From contig NZ_VUOC01000002.1 of NCBI RefSeq assembly GCF_008386695.1, positions 1,790,481 through 1,854,480 of the forward strand: a stretch of 64,000 bases of DNA, written 5' to 3'. A program made the translations under genes and the position numbers. This stretch comes from Chitinophaga agrisoli (lineage in GTDB: Bacteria > Bacteroidota > Bacteroidia > Chitinophagales > Chitinophagaceae). The notes beneath the pieces are model-generated. The model saw only the letters and a program-made list of their open reading frames with translations. It searched no databases and was not told the origin of the DNA. Of this stretch, positions 25,223 to 35,201 are shown piece after piece (position 1 is the first letter of the stretch; every line of letters begins with the position of its first letter).

Positions 25223-27361
25223 TTACTTCATGGTCATACCCAGGTTATACAACGTAAACGCCCACACATCCGTGGCTTCATCTATGAGCTTGGAGGTAGG
25301 TTTGCCAGCCCCGTGGCCAGCCTGTGTTTCTATACGTATCAACGCGGGGTTAGGCCCTTTCTGGGCCGCCTGCAGGGTGGCGGCAAACTTAAAGGAATGC
25401 GCCGGCACCACGCGGTCGTCATGATCTGCGGTGGTGACCAGGGTGGCTGGGTAAGCCGTACCAGGCTTGATATTATGCAAAGGCGAGTATTTGATCAGGT
25501 ACTTAAAGTCCTCCGGTTTGTCGCTGCTGCCGTATTCTACTACCCAGGCCCAGCCAATGGTGAACTTTTGGTAACGCAGCATATCCATCACGCCTACCGC
25601 GGGCAGGGCCACTTTGAACAGGTCTGGCCGCTGGGTCATACAGGCGCCTATCAGCAGCCCGCCGTTGGAGCCGCCCCGGATGGCAATACGGGCCGGGTTG
25701 GTATATTTTTGCCTTACCAGGAACTCCGCCGCCCCTATGAAATCGTCAAACACATTCTGTTTATGGTCCAGCATACCGGCTTTATGCCAGGCCTCGCCAT
25801 ATTCACTGCCACCACGCAGGTTTACCACGGCATAAATACCGCCCTGCTCCATAAAGAAGAGGTTAGACACGTTAAAGCCCGGCGTCATGGGGATATTGAA
25901 GCCCCCATACCCGTACAGCAGTACCGGGTTATTGCCGTCCATTTTCAGTCCTTTTTTGTAAGAAAGGAAGATGGGTACCCGGGCGCCGTCCTTACTCATG
26001 AAAAATACCTGTTTGGTCTCGTACTCATCCGGGTTGAACTGTACTACCGGCTTGTCATACAGGGTGGATTTGCCTGTGGCGATATCGTACCGGTAGATGG
26101 TACCGGGCGTAGTATAGGAGGTAAAAGTGTAGAAAAAGGACTTTTGCTCCTTCCTGCTGCCAAATCCGGATACGGACCCGATGCCCGGCAACGCCACCTC
26201 TTTATGCGTAACCTTAGCGGGATTGTCTATATTATATTCATATACACGCTCTGCGGCGTCTTTCAGGTAGCTTACAAATAAGCGGCCCCCGGCGGTATTT
26301 GCCCCGGCCAGCGCTTCCGGTTTTTCCGGTACAATGGTTTGCCAGTGCTCTTTTTCCGGGTGTTTAGGGTCGATGAGCACCACTTTATAGTTGGGCGCAT
26401 CATGGTTGGTGCGCACCAGCAGCTTACCGCCCAGGTTATCGATCACCTCCGGCTCAAAGTCAAAGCCTTTGATCAGCATCTTAAAGCCTTGCTGGCTGGC
26501 ATCCTGCAGGTCGCGGTACTGCAATTCCGCACCGGAAGTGCCTTCAGATGTGTTGAGGATCAGGAAGCGCTCATCCTCCGTTGCGTGTACACCGGCATTA
26601 CGGAGCGGATGTTCCTTATCTACATATACCAGCTCATCCTGGTCCTGGGGCGTGCCCAGGCGGTGGTAGTATACCTTATGGAACTCATTTTTACCGGAGA
26701 GTTTGCTTTTTTCATCCGGCGCATCATAGCGGCTGTAGTAGAAGCCATTACCTTTCCAGGACAGGCCGCTGAATTTGATCCAGTCCAGCTTGTCGGATAG
26801 CAGCTCTTTAGTAGCTACATCCATCACAAAACCCTGTTGCCAGTCAGATCCGGCGCCTGCCAGCAGATAGGCCATATACCTATTATCGTTGGAAAAGCTC
26901 ATATTGCCCAGGGCGGTAGTACCGGCGCTGGACAGTTTATTAGGGTCCAGGAATACCTCTGGCGGGCCATCCAGGCCTTTTTTGCGGTACAGTACAGCCT
27001 GGTTCTGCAAACCGTCGTTCTTAAAAAAGTAGTAATAATCGCCCCGTTGGAACGGCGCCCCGCTCCGCGGATAGTTCCAGAGGGTCGAAAGCCGTTTGTG
27101 GATAGCGTCCCGGAAAGGGATCTTTTCCAGGTAGGCCTGTGTTACGGTGTTCTGCTCCTTTACCCAGGCAGCAGTCGCCTCGCTGTGATCGTCTTCCAGC
27201 CAGCGGTAAGGGTCTGCGACCTTTACGCCGTGGTAATCATCAATAGTATCTGTCTTTTGTGTAACCGGGTATACTAATCCGGGTGTTTCCTGTGCCGCTG
27301 CACTGCCTGTTAAAATGCTCATAAGTAAGATTAGTATAGGTTCATAACCTTTTTTTTGCAT
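25223..27361 (-). CDS. Secreted prolyl oligopeptidase (family S9A)
   Basis: Cleaves short peptides after proline, predicted in the periplasm: an N-terminal signal peptide ends near GSAAAQE. The family's N-terminal signature DDYHGVKVADPYRWLED (41-57) is intact. A seven-blade propeller fills about 100-440 and the hydrolase domain the last 260 residues. The triad is Ser565 (IRGGSNGG), an Asp in DHDDRVVP (646-649) and His683 (AGHGAG). Length 712 is standard for S9A. It differs from the S9 peptidase at 5.9 kb, which has the longer WD40-like propeller. Monocistronic on the minus strand, divergent from pfkA. Confidence 0.94.
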   Translation of the reverse strand: MQKKGYEPILILLMSILTGSAAAQETPGLVYPVTQKTDTIDDYHGVKVADPYRWLEDDHSEATAAWVKEQNTVTQAYLEKIPFRDAIHKRLSTLWNYPRSGAPFQRGDYYYFFKNDGLQNQAVLYRKKGLDGPPEVFLDPNKLSSAGTTALGNMSFSNDNRYMAYLLAGAGSDWQQGFVMDVATKELLSDKLDWIKFSGLSWKGNGFYYSRYDAPDEKSKLSGKNEFHKVYYHRLGTPQDQDELVYVDKEHPLRNAGVHATEDERFLILNTSEGTSGAELQYRDLQDASQQGFKMLIKGFDFEPEVIDNLGGKLLVRTNHDAPNYKVVLIDPKHPEKEHWQTIVPEKPEALAGANTAGGRLFVSYLKDAAERVYEYNIDNPAKVTHKEVALPGIGSVSGFGSRKEQKSFFYTFTSYTTPGTIYRYDIATGKSTLYDKPVVQFNPDEYETKQVFFMSKDGARVPIFLSYKKGLKMDGNNPVLLYGYGGFNIPMTPGFNVSNLFFMEQGGIYAVVNLRGGSEYGEAWHKAGMLDHKQNVFDDFIGAAEFLVRQKYTNPARIAIRGGSNGGLLIGACMTQRPDLFKVALPAVGVMDMLRYQKFTIGWAWVVEYGSSDKPEDFKYLIKYSPLHNIKPGTAYPATLVTTADHDDRVVPAHSFKFAATLQAAQKGPNPALIRIETQAGHGAGKPTSKLIDEATDVWAFTLYNLGMTMK

Positions 27362-27439
27362 ATCTGAGGTTTTTATAAAAAATTCCTGCTTTGTTTAATG
27401 AAAATTGAAAATTTAGGTTATTTCATCTGATAACTGTTA

Positions 27440-27467
27440 GGAAACAAATTCCAAAATGTTATTTTTG
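27440..27467 (+). promoter_or_regulatory. Bacteroidota-type promoter of the pfkA-pyk operon
   Basis: The -7 element TATTTTTG at 27460-27467 matches TAnnTTTG exactly. The likely -33 element is TTAG ending at 27440, a spacing of 19 bases, one base off the TTTG consensus. It would give a leader of about 60 bases before the pfkA ATG at 27534. Confidence 0.55.
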
Positions 27468-27533
27468 TGCGCCCTTTTGGTGTTTTTTTAACTATCTAAA
27501 ATAACCACAGGGAAGATAAATATTATATCCTGA

Positions 27534-28514
27534 ATGAAAAAAGTGAACAACATTGCGGTTCTTACTTCCGGCGGAGATGCCCCAGGCATGAACGCGGCCG
27601 TAAGAGCAGTTGTAAGAACAGGTATTTACCATCAGATGAACGTGTACGGCGTTATGTATGGCTACCGGGGCATGTTAAAGAACGAGATTCTGCCAATGGA
27701 ATCCAAATCTGTGGCGAACATCATACAACGGGGTGGCACTATCCTGAAGACGGCCCGCTGTATGGAGTTCTATGAGCCGGAAGGCAGAAAGAAAGCCTAC
27801 GAGAACCTGAAAAAGCATAATATCGACGGTCTGGTGGTGATCGGTGGGGACGGATCTTTTAAAGGAGCACAGAAATTCTCAAAGGAATTTGATATACCCT
27901 GTATAGGGTTGCCAGGCACTATCGACAAGGATATTGCCGGTACGGATTTTACCATCGGTTTCGATACTGCTGTAAATACCGCCATAGAAGCAATTGACAA
28001 GATCCGCGACACCGCAGATGCGCATGACCGCCTTTTCATTATTGAGGTAATGGGCCGCGACGCCGGTTATATTGCCCTGTACAGCGGTATTGGCACAGGC
28101 GCGGAGCATATCATGATGCCGGAGCATAAGGCCGATGTGCAGGATATCATTGCAGACCTGCAGGCCAACGAGCGCCGCCGCAAGCTGGTGAACCTGATCG
28201 TAGTGGCAGAAGGCCATGAGACCGGGGGCGCCAATGAGGTGGCAGAAATGATCAAACACCAGTTGCCAAATGCAGATACCAGGGTATGCATCCTGGGCCA
28301 TATCCAGCGGGGTGGCACACCTACCTGTCAGGACCGTATACTGGCCAGCCGTATGGGCTATGCCGCAGTAAACGCCCTGATAGAAGGCAACCATAATGTA
28401 ATGGTAGGCATCGTAAACAACAAAATCCATTATACACCGCTGGATCACGCAGTAAAAGCCAAAGAGGAAATGGATCCGGAATGGTTCAAGATGTGTAAAA
28501 TTCTAGCGAGTTAA
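27534..28514 (+). CDS. pfkA: ATP-dependent 6-phosphofructokinase
   Basis: Phosphorylates fructose 6-phosphate to the 1,6-bisphosphate, the committed step of glycolysis, in the cytosol as a homotetramer. The N-terminal nucleotide motif is LTSGGDAPGMNAAVRAVV and the second GGDGSFKGA has Gly rather than Asp after GGD, the mark of ATP- rather than pyrophosphate-dependent enzymes. Catalytic base Asp lies in PGTIDKDIAGTD, and the substrate segment VMGRDAGYIAL follows. At 326 residues it is a short-type bacterial PFK. It is followed by pyk after 10 bases, placing two allosteric glycolytic enzymes in one transcript. Confidence 0.97.
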   Translation: MKKVNNIAVLTSGGDAPGMNAAVRAVVRTGIYHQMNVYGVMYGYRGMLKNEILPMESKSVANIIQRGGTILKTARCMEFYEPEGRKKAYENLKKHNIDGLVVIGGDGSFKGAQKFSKEFDIPCIGLPGTIDKDIAGTDFTIGFDTAVNTAIEAIDKIRDTADAHDRLFIIEVMGRDAGYIALYSGIGTGAEHIMMPEHKADVQDIIADLQANERRRKLVNLIVVAEGHETGGANEVAEMIKHQLPNADTRVCILGHIQRGGTPTCQDRILASRMGYAAVNALIEGNHNVMVGIVNNKIHYTPLDHAVKAKEEMDPEWFKMCKILAS

Positions 28515-28524
28515 AAATAAGCGT

Positions 28525-30015
28525 ATGAGTACAAAGGATTTATCCAAATATTACCACAAGCAGATGGATCATGAGGCATCCAGAGAACATTCCACGCATA
28601 AGACTAAGATCGTTGCCACTGTTGGTCCTGCTTGCGACACCTATGAGAAGTTACTGGCGCTGGTACAAGCTGGCGTAAATGTGTTCCGTCTGAACTTTTC
28701 ACACGGCGCGCATGAGGATAAACTCCGTATTATCGGACATATCCGCCAGATTAACCAAACGGAGCCTTACAACGTAGCCATACTGGCCGATCTGCAGGGT
28801 CCCAAACTGCGCGTAGGCGAAATTGAGAATAACGCGCTGCCCCTGAAGGCCGGCGATATCCTCACTTTCGTAAACGAGAAAGTGGTGGGCACTATGGAAA
28901 GGATCTATGTATCCTACGAAAACCTGCACAGGGATGTAAAGCCCGGTCAGAAGATCCTGCTGGATGACGGTAAGATCGAGACGGTGGTAAAAGAGATCAC
29001 GCCGGCCGGCGAGATCAAGGCTGAAGTGAGCCTGCCCGGCGTACTGTCCTCCAAAAAAGGCTTTAACCTGCCGGATACCAAGGTTTCCCTGCCCGCCCTG
29101 ACAGAAAAGGACCTGATTGACCTGGAATTCATCATTGACCAGGAATGTGATTGGGTAGCCCTCTCCTTTGTGCGTCACGTAAAGGACCTGATGGACCTGC
29201 GTAAGAAGCTGAAGGAACGCAATTCCAAGATCAAGATCATCTCCAAAATAGAAAAGCCGGAGGCTATCCAGAACCTGAAAGAGATCATCTGGGAAAGCGA
29301 TGGCGTAATGATCGCCCGCGGCGACCTGGGTGTGGAGCTGCCCGTAGAGCAGATCCCGATGATCCAGAAAGACATCATCCGCAAATGTATACACCGTGCA
29401 AAACCGGTGATCGTTGCTACGCAGATGATGGAAAGCATGATAGATCGTACACGCCCTAACCGTAGCGAGATCACTGACGTGGCCAACGCGGTACTGGAAG
29501 GCGCTGATGCGGTGATGCTGAGCGGCGAAACTGCTACCGGCCAGTTCCCCGTACTGGTAATACAGACCATGAAAAAGATCATTGCGGAAGTAGAGAAAGA
29601 AGAAGTGATCTACAACCGTAACCTGATACCTCACCGTCACTCTGCTACCTTCCTGAGCGATGCGCTTTGCTACAACGCCTGTAAGATAGCGGAAGACCTG
29701 GATGCAGATGCACTGATAGGTATGACGCAGAGCGGTTACACTGGCTTTATGCTTAGCAGCTACCGTCCGCGCTCTCCGCTGTATATCTTCACCAAGGAAA
29801 GATCACTGGTAAACCAGCTGAGCTTAAGCTGGGGTGTACGCGCCTTCTACTATGCAGAAGAAGAGAGCCTGGATGATATCATCCTTGATCAGATCAATAT
29901 CCTAAAGGAAAGAGGTTTTATCAAAGGCGAAGATATCGTGGTAAATACCGGCAGTACCCCGGTAAAAGAACACCTGCCTACCAACGTGCTTAAGATCACC
30001 AGGGTGCAGGAATAA
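28525..30015 (+). CDS. pyk: Pyruvate kinase
   Basis: Converts phosphoenolpyruvate and ADP to pyruvate and ATP. Family landmarks in order: KIVATVGPACDTYE, VFRLNFSHGAHEDK, ILADLQGPKLRVG, the catalytic KIISKIEKPEAIQNL carrying the active-site Lys, then IARGDLGVELPVEQIP, VIVATQMMESM and GADAVMLSGETATGQFP. The C-terminal regulatory domain (about 350-496) ends in DIVVNTGSTPV. Length 496 is slightly above the E. coli enzyme, with the extra at the N-terminus (about 25 residues before the first motif). It shares the pfkA transcript and is followed by a strong terminator. Confidence 0.97.
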   Translation: MSTKDLSKYYHKQMDHEASREHSTHKTKIVATVGPACDTYEKLLALVQAGVNVFRLNFSHGAHEDKLRIIGHIRQINQTEPYNVAILADLQGPKLRVGEIENNALPLKAGDILTFVNEKVVGTMERIYVSYENLHRDVKPGQKILLDDGKIETVVKEITPAGEIKAEVSLPGVLSSKKGFNLPDTKVSLPALTEKDLIDLEFIIDQECDWVALSFVRHVKDLMDLRKKLKERNSKIKIISKIEKPEAIQNLKEIIWESDGVMIARGDLGVELPVEQIPMIQKDIIRKCIHRAKPVIVATQMMESMIDRTRPNRSEITDVANAVLEGADAVMLSGETATGQFPVLVIQTMKKIIAEVEKEEVIYNRNLIPHRHSATFLSDALCYNACKIAEDLDADALIGMTQSGYTGFMLSSYRPRSPLYIFTKERSLVNQLSLSWGVRAFYYAEEESLDDIILDQINILKERGFIKGEDIVVNTGSTPVKEHLPTNVLKITRVQE

Positions 30016-30042
30016 ACAGCTATCGTTTTGTTGAAAATAACG

Positions 30043-30074
30043 GCGGGTGTATCGGTTGATACACCCGCTTTTTT
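30043..30074 (+). terminator. Intrinsic terminator of the pfkA-pyk operon
   Basis: An 11-base perfect stem, GCGGGTGTATC with GATACACCCGC, a four-base loop and six T. It begins 27 bases after the pyk stop codon. Its stem sequence resembles the E2 terminator at 14064-14096 (GGGTGTATC), but reads in the opposite genomic direction. Confidence 0.92.
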
Positions 30075-30329
30075 ATTGTCGGCATCATATACCTATCGTA
30101 CAAATATTAACTGTGGATTAGCAATAATCACGATCCTGGCCACACATTAACATCCGGTTAACCTTGTGTTTAACAACGCATTAACCCTTTATCCGATTTC
30201 CTTTGCGAATTTTGGATCATAATGTTGCTCTTGAAATAGTACACGAATTTTTTCAGACAGGAGATATTTTATAACGCCAACCATTGTACTAAGCACCATT
30301 CTTACGATAACCAAAACAATCTAATTGTC
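30075..30329. other. Non-coding gap before the second AraC regulator
   Basis: About 255 bases of A/T-rich sequence between the pyk terminator and the AraC-family gene. It holds repeated short TTAAC units (near 30108, 30147, 30159 and 30180) but no clear promoter box, RNA gene or open frame. Confidence 0.4.
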
Positions 30330-31343
30330 ATGTTATTTCCACGCAAATCCCATGAAATGGAACTCAGTATTATCAGCCGGATCCCCGTTGCATTTAAACC
30401 ATATTTTATCCGTGGCGCGCAAAGGCTTTATTATTGCGATGACAGGCGAACTGTTTTTTCCCAGTATATTATGCTGAAAGACGTTACGTTATGGTATCAT
30501 GTTATTACCGTAACGGAACTGGTAGAAGTAAGCCCCTTGTCACTTGAACCAGGGCTCAAGCTCAATTTCATGTTAAGCGAGATCAAAGCAGAAGCGGCCC
30601 TTAACGCGGCGGAAAAAGTGATGTTGGTACCCGGACAGGCTAACCTGTTCCTGGTGGGCGATGGTTTAAACTATGCACAGCTGCCACCAGGCCGGCATAT
30701 ATTCTTTCATATAGATCTTAAGGAAAGTACCGTAATGAAATTATCGGGCAACCCGGCTGCCGCCAGCATGTTACAGGCTATAAAGGATGCAGGAGCCCGC
30801 GGAGGCGGACATATTAACATGGACCGGCCCATAACTACCAATGCGCGCTGCAGCTCACTGATAAAAGATATACGCCAGCATAAGTATACCGGAAAAGCGG
30901 CCGGCGTATACCTGTTGAAAAAGGCAAAACAGTTACTGGAATCCTTTATGAAAGACTTTTCCGGTTTGTATCCCATACCGGATGTACCGCTAACGCCGGA
31001 GGCAATTTGCAAAGTGGATGAGATAACGGATTATCTGAAGAAATACCTGAGTAAACCACTTTCCATCCCCCATTTATGTAAAATGCTGCAAGTAAAGGAT
31101 CCTGAATTGCTTTTGAACCAGTTTACCAGGCTAAATGGCATCCCGCTAGCAGAATTTGATCACCATAGCCGGATGGAAATGTCATTTGAAGACGTAGTGG
31201 AAACCTTTACCACTTTGCCTACTATCGCCCGTAATCTGGGATATAACAACCGGCGTGAATTTCGCAGGGCGTTTAAATCCTATTTTGATTGTCACCCGGA
31301 ATCACTACGTAAACGGGGCGGCGGAAAGGGATTAAAATATTGA
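30330..31343 (+). CDS. AraC-family transcriptional regulator
   Basis: A 337-residue regulator. The N-terminal two-thirds (about 1-220) is a sensing region without close motif, including PFDxDLK-like HIFFHIDLKEST and a helical YLLKKAKQLLESFMKDF. The C-terminal double HTH covers about 230-337: SIPHLCKMLQVKDPELLLNQF gives the first helix-turn-helix, TIARNLGYNNRREFRRAFKSYF the second, and the final CHPESLRK is the usual AraC tail. It lies 195 bases before the aldehyde dehydrogenase gene on the same strand and might control it, but no operator is recognised. It belongs to a different subgroup from the AraC gene at 8.8 kb. Confidence 0.85.
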   Translation: MLFPRKSHEMELSIISRIPVAFKPYFIRGAQRLYYCDDRRTVFSQYIMLKDVTLWYHVITVTELVEVSPLSLEPGLKLNFMLSEIKAEAALNAAEKVMLVPGQANLFLVGDGLNYAQLPPGRHIFFHIDLKESTVMKLSGNPAAASMLQAIKDAGARGGGHINMDRPITTNARCSSLIKDIRQHKYTGKAAGVYLLKKAKQLLESFMKDFSGLYPIPDVPLTPEAICKVDEITDYLKKYLSKPLSIPHLCKMLQVKDPELLLNQFTRLNGIPLAEFDHHSRMEMSFEDVVETFTTLPTIARNLGYNNRREFRRAFKSYFDCHPESLRKRGGGKGLKY

Positions 31344-31538
31344 GGAGCTTTTGCCTCAGCAGGATGATATCATCGCGGCGGTTGCATGCTGTACCATGTT
31401 CCTGACAGCATCCGCGCGTAATACACATTTTACTCCGGACGGCATTTTTTGCCTGCATTTGCGTTATACCACCGCTCATAAAACCCTGGGCACTGTTATT
31501 GTTATAAACCCTAAATTTGGGCCCTTAAACCAGGTTTT

Positions 31539-32915
31539 ATGGGGAACTTTAAGAGTGTGTACCCGTACACGCAGGAAACCATAGCTGAGTATGCAGCACA
31601 CACGCCGCAGGAAGTAGAAAAGAAACTGGCGCTGGGCGATGCCATTTTCCGGCAGCTGGGGCAGGTATCCCTGCAGCAACGTTGTGACTGGATGATGCAG
31701 GTAGCCGCACTGTTAAAGGAGCAGGCCAATGAGCACGCTACCATCATTACCCGCGAAATGGGTAAAACACTGAAGGAAGCAAAGGCTGAAGTGCTGAAAT
31801 GCGCCGTAAGCGCGGAATACTACGCCCAACACATAGCCGGCATGTTACAACCCAAACCCGTTCCATCGGACGCCGGCAATAGTTACGAAGCCAATAACAG
31901 TTATATAGCATACCAGCCCAAAGGTATTATACTGGCTATAATGCCCTGGAACTACCCGTACTGGCAGGTATTCCGCTTTGCCATTCCCAACCTGCTGGCG
32001 GGCAATACAGGCGTGCTTAAACACGCCAGCAATGTAAGCGGTTGCGCGCTGGCTATTGAACGGCTTTTCCTGGAAGCGGGTTTTCCGGAAGGCGCTTTTC
32101 AGGCGTTGTTGTTATCATCTAAAGATATAGAGCCCATTATAGCCGACGACCGCGTACAGGGCGTAACGCTTACTGGCAGCACACCTGCCGGTAAAAACGT
32201 GGGACAGCTGGCCGGTAAGTACATAAAAAAGAGCGTGCTGGAGCTGGGCGGCAGCGATCCTTTTGTGGTGCTGAAAGACGCCGATCTGGACGCGGCGGCC
32301 GCAGTAGCCGTAAAAGGCCGTATGCAAAACGCCGGACAATCCTGCATTGCCGCCAAGCGCTGGATAGTGGAAAACGCGGTAGCGGCAGACTTTACGCATA
32401 AAGTAACCGCATTGGTGCAACAGCTGCATCAGGGAGATCCCTTTGCGGAGGCTAACCAGATGGGGCCTATGGCCCGTCCCGATCTGGCAGAAGAGCTGGA
32501 TAAACAATTACAGCAAAGCCTGCAGCAAGGCGCTACCCTGCTGGCCGGCGGAAAATATGAAGGCTGTAACTTTGCCCCTACCCTGCTTGCAGGCGTACGG
32601 CCCGGTATGGCCGCGTTTGACGAAGAGACCTTTGGCCCACTGGGTACCATTATCACGGCAAAGGATGAACAGGAAGCCATTGCGCTGGCAAACCATCCTA
32701 GCTTTGGGCTCGGCGCCGCCTTATGGACCCGGGATCTTGAAAAGGCCAAACAACTGGCCAGCCGGATCGAGAGCGGCAGCGTATTTATCAATGAGCTCAT
32801 GCATTCTGATCCGCACCTGCCATTTGGCGGCATTAAACAATCTGGTTATGGAAGAGAGCTTGCTTCAGAAGGCGCACACGAATTCCTGAATATCAAAACC
32901 ATCTATCTGAAATAA
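31539..32915 (+). CDS. NAD(P)-dependent succinate-semialdehyde-type dehydrogenase
   Basis: An aldehyde dehydrogenase of 458 residues, in the GabD1/Sad (YneI) group that oxidises succinate semialdehyde to succinate, linking GABA breakdown to the TCA cycle. The nucleotide region [19 protein letters not shown], the catalytic Glu in [12 protein letters not shown] and the catalytic Cys in [13 protein letters not shown] are all present, as is the C-terminal FGPLGTI and [14 protein letters not shown]. The GSDPF and QSCIAAKR variants are those of this subgroup. A TAAATTTG element at 31512-31519 matches the phylum's -7 box. It precedes coaA by 23 bases, probably in one transcript. The exact semialdehyde is inference. 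Confidence 0.87.
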   Translation: MGNFKSVYPYTQETIAEYAAHTPQEVEKKLALGDAIFRQLGQVSLQQRCDWMMQVAALLKEQANEHATIITREMGKTLKEAKAEVLKCAVSAEYYAQHIAGMLQPKPVPSDAGNSYEANNSYIAYQPKGIILAIMPWNYPYWQVFRFAIPNLLAGNTGVLKHASNVSGCALAIERLFLEAGFPEGAFQALLLSSKDIEPIIADDRVQGVTLTGSTPAGKNVGQLAGKYIKKSVLELGGSDPFVVLKDADLDAAAAVAVKGRMQNAGQSCIAAKRWIVENAVAADFTHKVTALVQQLHQGDPFAEANQMGPMARPDLAEELDKQLQQSLQQGATLLAGGKYEGCNFAPTLLAGVRPGMAAFDEETFGPLGTIITAKDEQEAIALANHPSFGLGAALWTRDLEKAKQLASRIESGSVFINELMHSDPHLPFGGIKQSGYGRELASEGAHEFLNIKTIYLK

Positions 32916-32938
32916 ATATTCTCTCTTCCCTATCTACT

Positions 32939-33892
32939 ATGAAGCAACAACAAACTAAACCTGTGCACTATTCACCTTACATTACTATAAGCCGGGAAGA
33001 ATGGTCCAAACAAAGGGATGATGCCGTCATTAATTTCGAGAATGACATTGCCAAACTGCAAGGTCTCAACGAGCCTTTAACGTCTGAAGAGATCCTGCAG
33101 GTATACCTGCCGCTTTCGCGATTACTGAACCTGCATGTAACCGCCGCACAACAGCTGCATGCTACTACCAGCCGTTTCCTTAACAACCACACGCATAAGG
33201 TGCCGTATATTATTGGCATCGCCGGTAGCGTGGCTGTTGGCAAAAGCACTACCGCCCGCGTATTACAGCGTTTACTGGCTGCATGGCCTAATCATCCGCG
33301 CGTAGACCTGGTTACTACAGATGGGTTCCTGTTCCCTAATAAAGTGCTGGAGCAAAAGGGACTGATGAACCGCAAAGGCTTTCCGGAAAGTTATGATATA
33401 CGAAGGCTGATACAGTTCCTGGCCAATGTAAAATCCGGTATGGAAAAAGTAGGCGCGCCCATGTATTCCCACCTGGAGTATGATGTGCAACAACATCAGC
33501 AGCAGTGGATAGAAACGCCGGATATTGTGATCGTAGAAGGTATTAACGTGCTGCAGGTAAGGGCCCGCCCGCAGCGGGAGCCAGCCGTATTTGTTTCTGA
33601 TTTCTTTGACTTCTCCATTTATGTGCATGCCGCAGAAAAAGATCTGCGGGAATGGTATATAGCGCGTTTTGAATCACTACGCGCTACAGCATTCCAGGAC
33701 CCGCATTCCTATTTTCACCGTTATGCGCATCTGTCAGACGACGAAACGGTAGCCATGGCTACACATATCTGGAACGAGATCAACAAACCTAACCTGGAAC
33801 AGAATATTGAGCCTACGCGCTACCGCGCCAGCCTTATATTGGAGAAAGGCAGTCATCACATGGTACAATCTATCCAGCTAAGGAAAACTTAA
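32939..33892 (+). CDS. coaA: Type I pantothenate kinase
   Basis: Phosphorylates pantothenate, the first committed step of coenzyme A synthesis, in the cytosol. The P-loop is GSVAVGKS (96-103) in [18 protein letters not shown], followed by the [20 protein letters not shown] segment and [13 protein letters not shown]; the YSHLEYDV and [10 protein letters not shown] motifs also match CoaA. Length 317 equals the E. coli enzyme. An unusual point is only that the phylum often uses a type III kinase instead. It is downstream of the semialdehyde dehydrogenase gene and ends before the T6SS locus. Confidence 0.95.
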   Translation: MKQQQTKPVHYSPYITISREEWSKQRDDAVINFENDIAKLQGLNEPLTSEEILQVYLPLSRLLNLHVTAAQQLHATTSRFLNNHTHKVPYIIGIAGSVAVGKSTTARVLQRLLAAWPNHPRVDLVTTDGFLFPNKVLEQKGLMNRKGFPESYDIRRLIQFLANVKSGMEKVGAPMYSHLEYDVQQHQQQWIETPDIVIVEGINVLQVRARPQREPAVFVSDFFDFSIYVHAAEKDLREWYIARFESLRATAFQDPHSYFHRYAHLSDDETVAMATHIWNEINKPNLEQNIEPTRYRASLILEKGSHHMVQSIQLRKT

Positions 33893-34014
33893 ATACAGAT
33901 CTTTCTGCTGTTGCTCATGCGTTGCAATAGTATTTGTATAACATATAACGCAAACGGTTATCCGCTATTTATAATTTCTCCCTTCTCACAAATTCACCAC
34001 TTACTTATTGCACA

Positions 34015-34045
34015 TAAAAAAGGTTCCGGCTTATCACCGGAACCT
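34015..34045 (-). terminator. Intrinsic terminator after tssD1
   Basis: Stem AAGGTTCCGG with CCGGAACCTT around a short loop, followed on the minus strand by six T. It lies 28 bases beyond the tssD1 stop and marks the end of T6SS block 1. Confidence 0.88.
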
Positions 34046-34072
34046 TCCACGATCGTGGGGTAGATTACTTTA

Positions 34073-34462
34073 CTATCCTACCCACTGATTCACATGCGTA
34101 CCACTGCCGGAAGTCAGCTCCCGTGCGGAAATGGTGAATGTGATGGTCATTGGGTTCGGATTGTCTGAATCAAAGCTTTCTTCAAACTTTACGAGATACC
34201 CTTCTTTGAAGTTTACCTCTTTTAATTTAGAGTCTGAATCTCTTTTGTAGAAGGTAATTTTTCCATCTTTTCTTTCAAAGTTGTTTACCATCCACTCAAA
34301 GAGATCAGTTTCGCCTGTTGACTCTACTGTCAAACGAATACGGCCTCCACGGGTTATTGCAGAAGGACGGCCTGTCGCGTCCACCTCCTGGCTGAGGTCA
34401 TAGCTGCAATGTTTTACAACGAATTTTTTGCCAGCGACTTCAAATTCTGACTTGAAGGACAT
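34073..34462 (-). CDS. tssD: T6SS tube protein TssD (Hcp), first copy
   Basis: Forms the stacked hexameric inner tube propelled by the contractile sheath. It belongs to the Bacteroidota TssD family: it starts MSFKSEFEVAGKKFVVKHCSY and has the conserved tract GRIRLTVESTGETDLFEWMV in the middle and MTITFTISARELTSGSG at the end. Length 129 is typical. A 177-base gap separates it from tssO, wide enough for its own promoter, as expected for a highly expressed secreted subunit. It is followed by a strong terminator. A second, diverged copy lies at 49474-49863. Confidence 0.9.
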   Translation of the reverse strand: MSFKSEFEVAGKKFVVKHCSYDLSQEVDATGRPSAITRGGRIRLTVESTGETDLFEWMVNNFERKDGKITFYKRDSDSKLKEVNFKEGYLVKFEESFDSDNPNPMTITFTISARELTSGSGTHVNQWVG

Positions 34463-34639
34463 GGGTTAAATGTTTAAGGTTACCAAATAAAAAAATACCA
34501 AGAAGTAATAAGAATTATGATAACCAAATTTAACAGATAATGCTTAGGTAGACAAGCCTTCAGTAAGGGTTGTACGATAATTTAACAAATAAATTTTATA
34601 CTAATTTTTTAAAATGCTAATGTATATGTGCAGCATTTT

Positions 34640-35161
34640 TTATCTGCCCGGCGTACTTCCGGAGAGGCGTTTATAGTACTCAGACTGGCTCTCCGCGCGG
34701 TCTAGCTGGGAGGTAAGATCTTGCACTTTTTCTTTCAATTCTGCAATAGTGCGTTGCGCATCCTGAAGGCCACGCAGCTGTTGTTTGCTTTGCTGTAATG
34801 ACAGGCCCATCTGCACAAAATTATCGTATAGCCCATAATGTGTCACCACATCACGGGGAATAGCGTCGTGCATATTGGATAATGTCTTTCCAATCTGCTG
34901 ATCCATATAAACGGCATTCTGGCTGGGCATATTGATGGAGTCCAGGTTGGCTTTTACCTTGTCCAGGTTCTGTGAAAAATCCGCCTGGAATGCTTGCTCC
35001 TTGCGGAATGTGTTCAATTCTTTCCGCAGCACTACATTCTCGCGCACGGGCACCTGGAAGTTAAAAAATACGGCGATCACAAAAAGTCCTACGGTTACTA
35101 CAAAGAATAAAAGGAACCATAAAAAAGCGGTGGTGCGTTCCTGTTTGTTCAAAACTTGCAT
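34640..35161 (-). CDS. tssO: T6SSiii membrane-complex protein TssO
   Basis: A component of the Bacteroidota-specific TssNQOPR envelope complex that replaces TssJLM. The 173 residues comprise a short cytosolic N-terminus, one membrane helix (about 11-32, FLWFLLFFVVTVGLFVIAVF), and a helical, coiled-coil-prone periplasmic part (for example LQQSKQQLRGLQDAQRTIAEL and the 'QLDRAESQSEYYKRL' tail). This is the architecture of TssO, and its place beside tssK and tssN supports the call. It lies between tssK and tssD1. Assigned by topology and position plus general sequence character, so a little less certain than the sheath genes. Confidence 0.82.
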   Translation of the reverse strand: MQVLNKQERTTAFLWFLLFFVVTVGLFVIAVFFNFQVPVRENVVLRKELNTFRKEQAFQADFSQNLDKVKANLDSINMPSQNAVYMDQQIGKTLSNMHDAIPRDVVTHYGLYDNFVQMGLSLQQSKQQLRGLQDAQRTIAELKEKVQDLTSQLDRAESQSEYYKRLSGSTPGR

Positions 35162-35201
35162 GGATGATATGTTTTACGTATACTAAGATAAGTAGTAGTT
35201 C

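Noticed and set aside
25217-26281. A 354-codon plus-strand frame opposite the prolyl oligopeptidase gene
   Set aside because: It mirrors the peptidase codons and has no signal peptide, motif or plausible start context.
28699-29640. A 313-codon minus-strand frame inside pyk
   Set aside because: Antisense shadow of pyruvate kinase; product lacks any recognisable domain.
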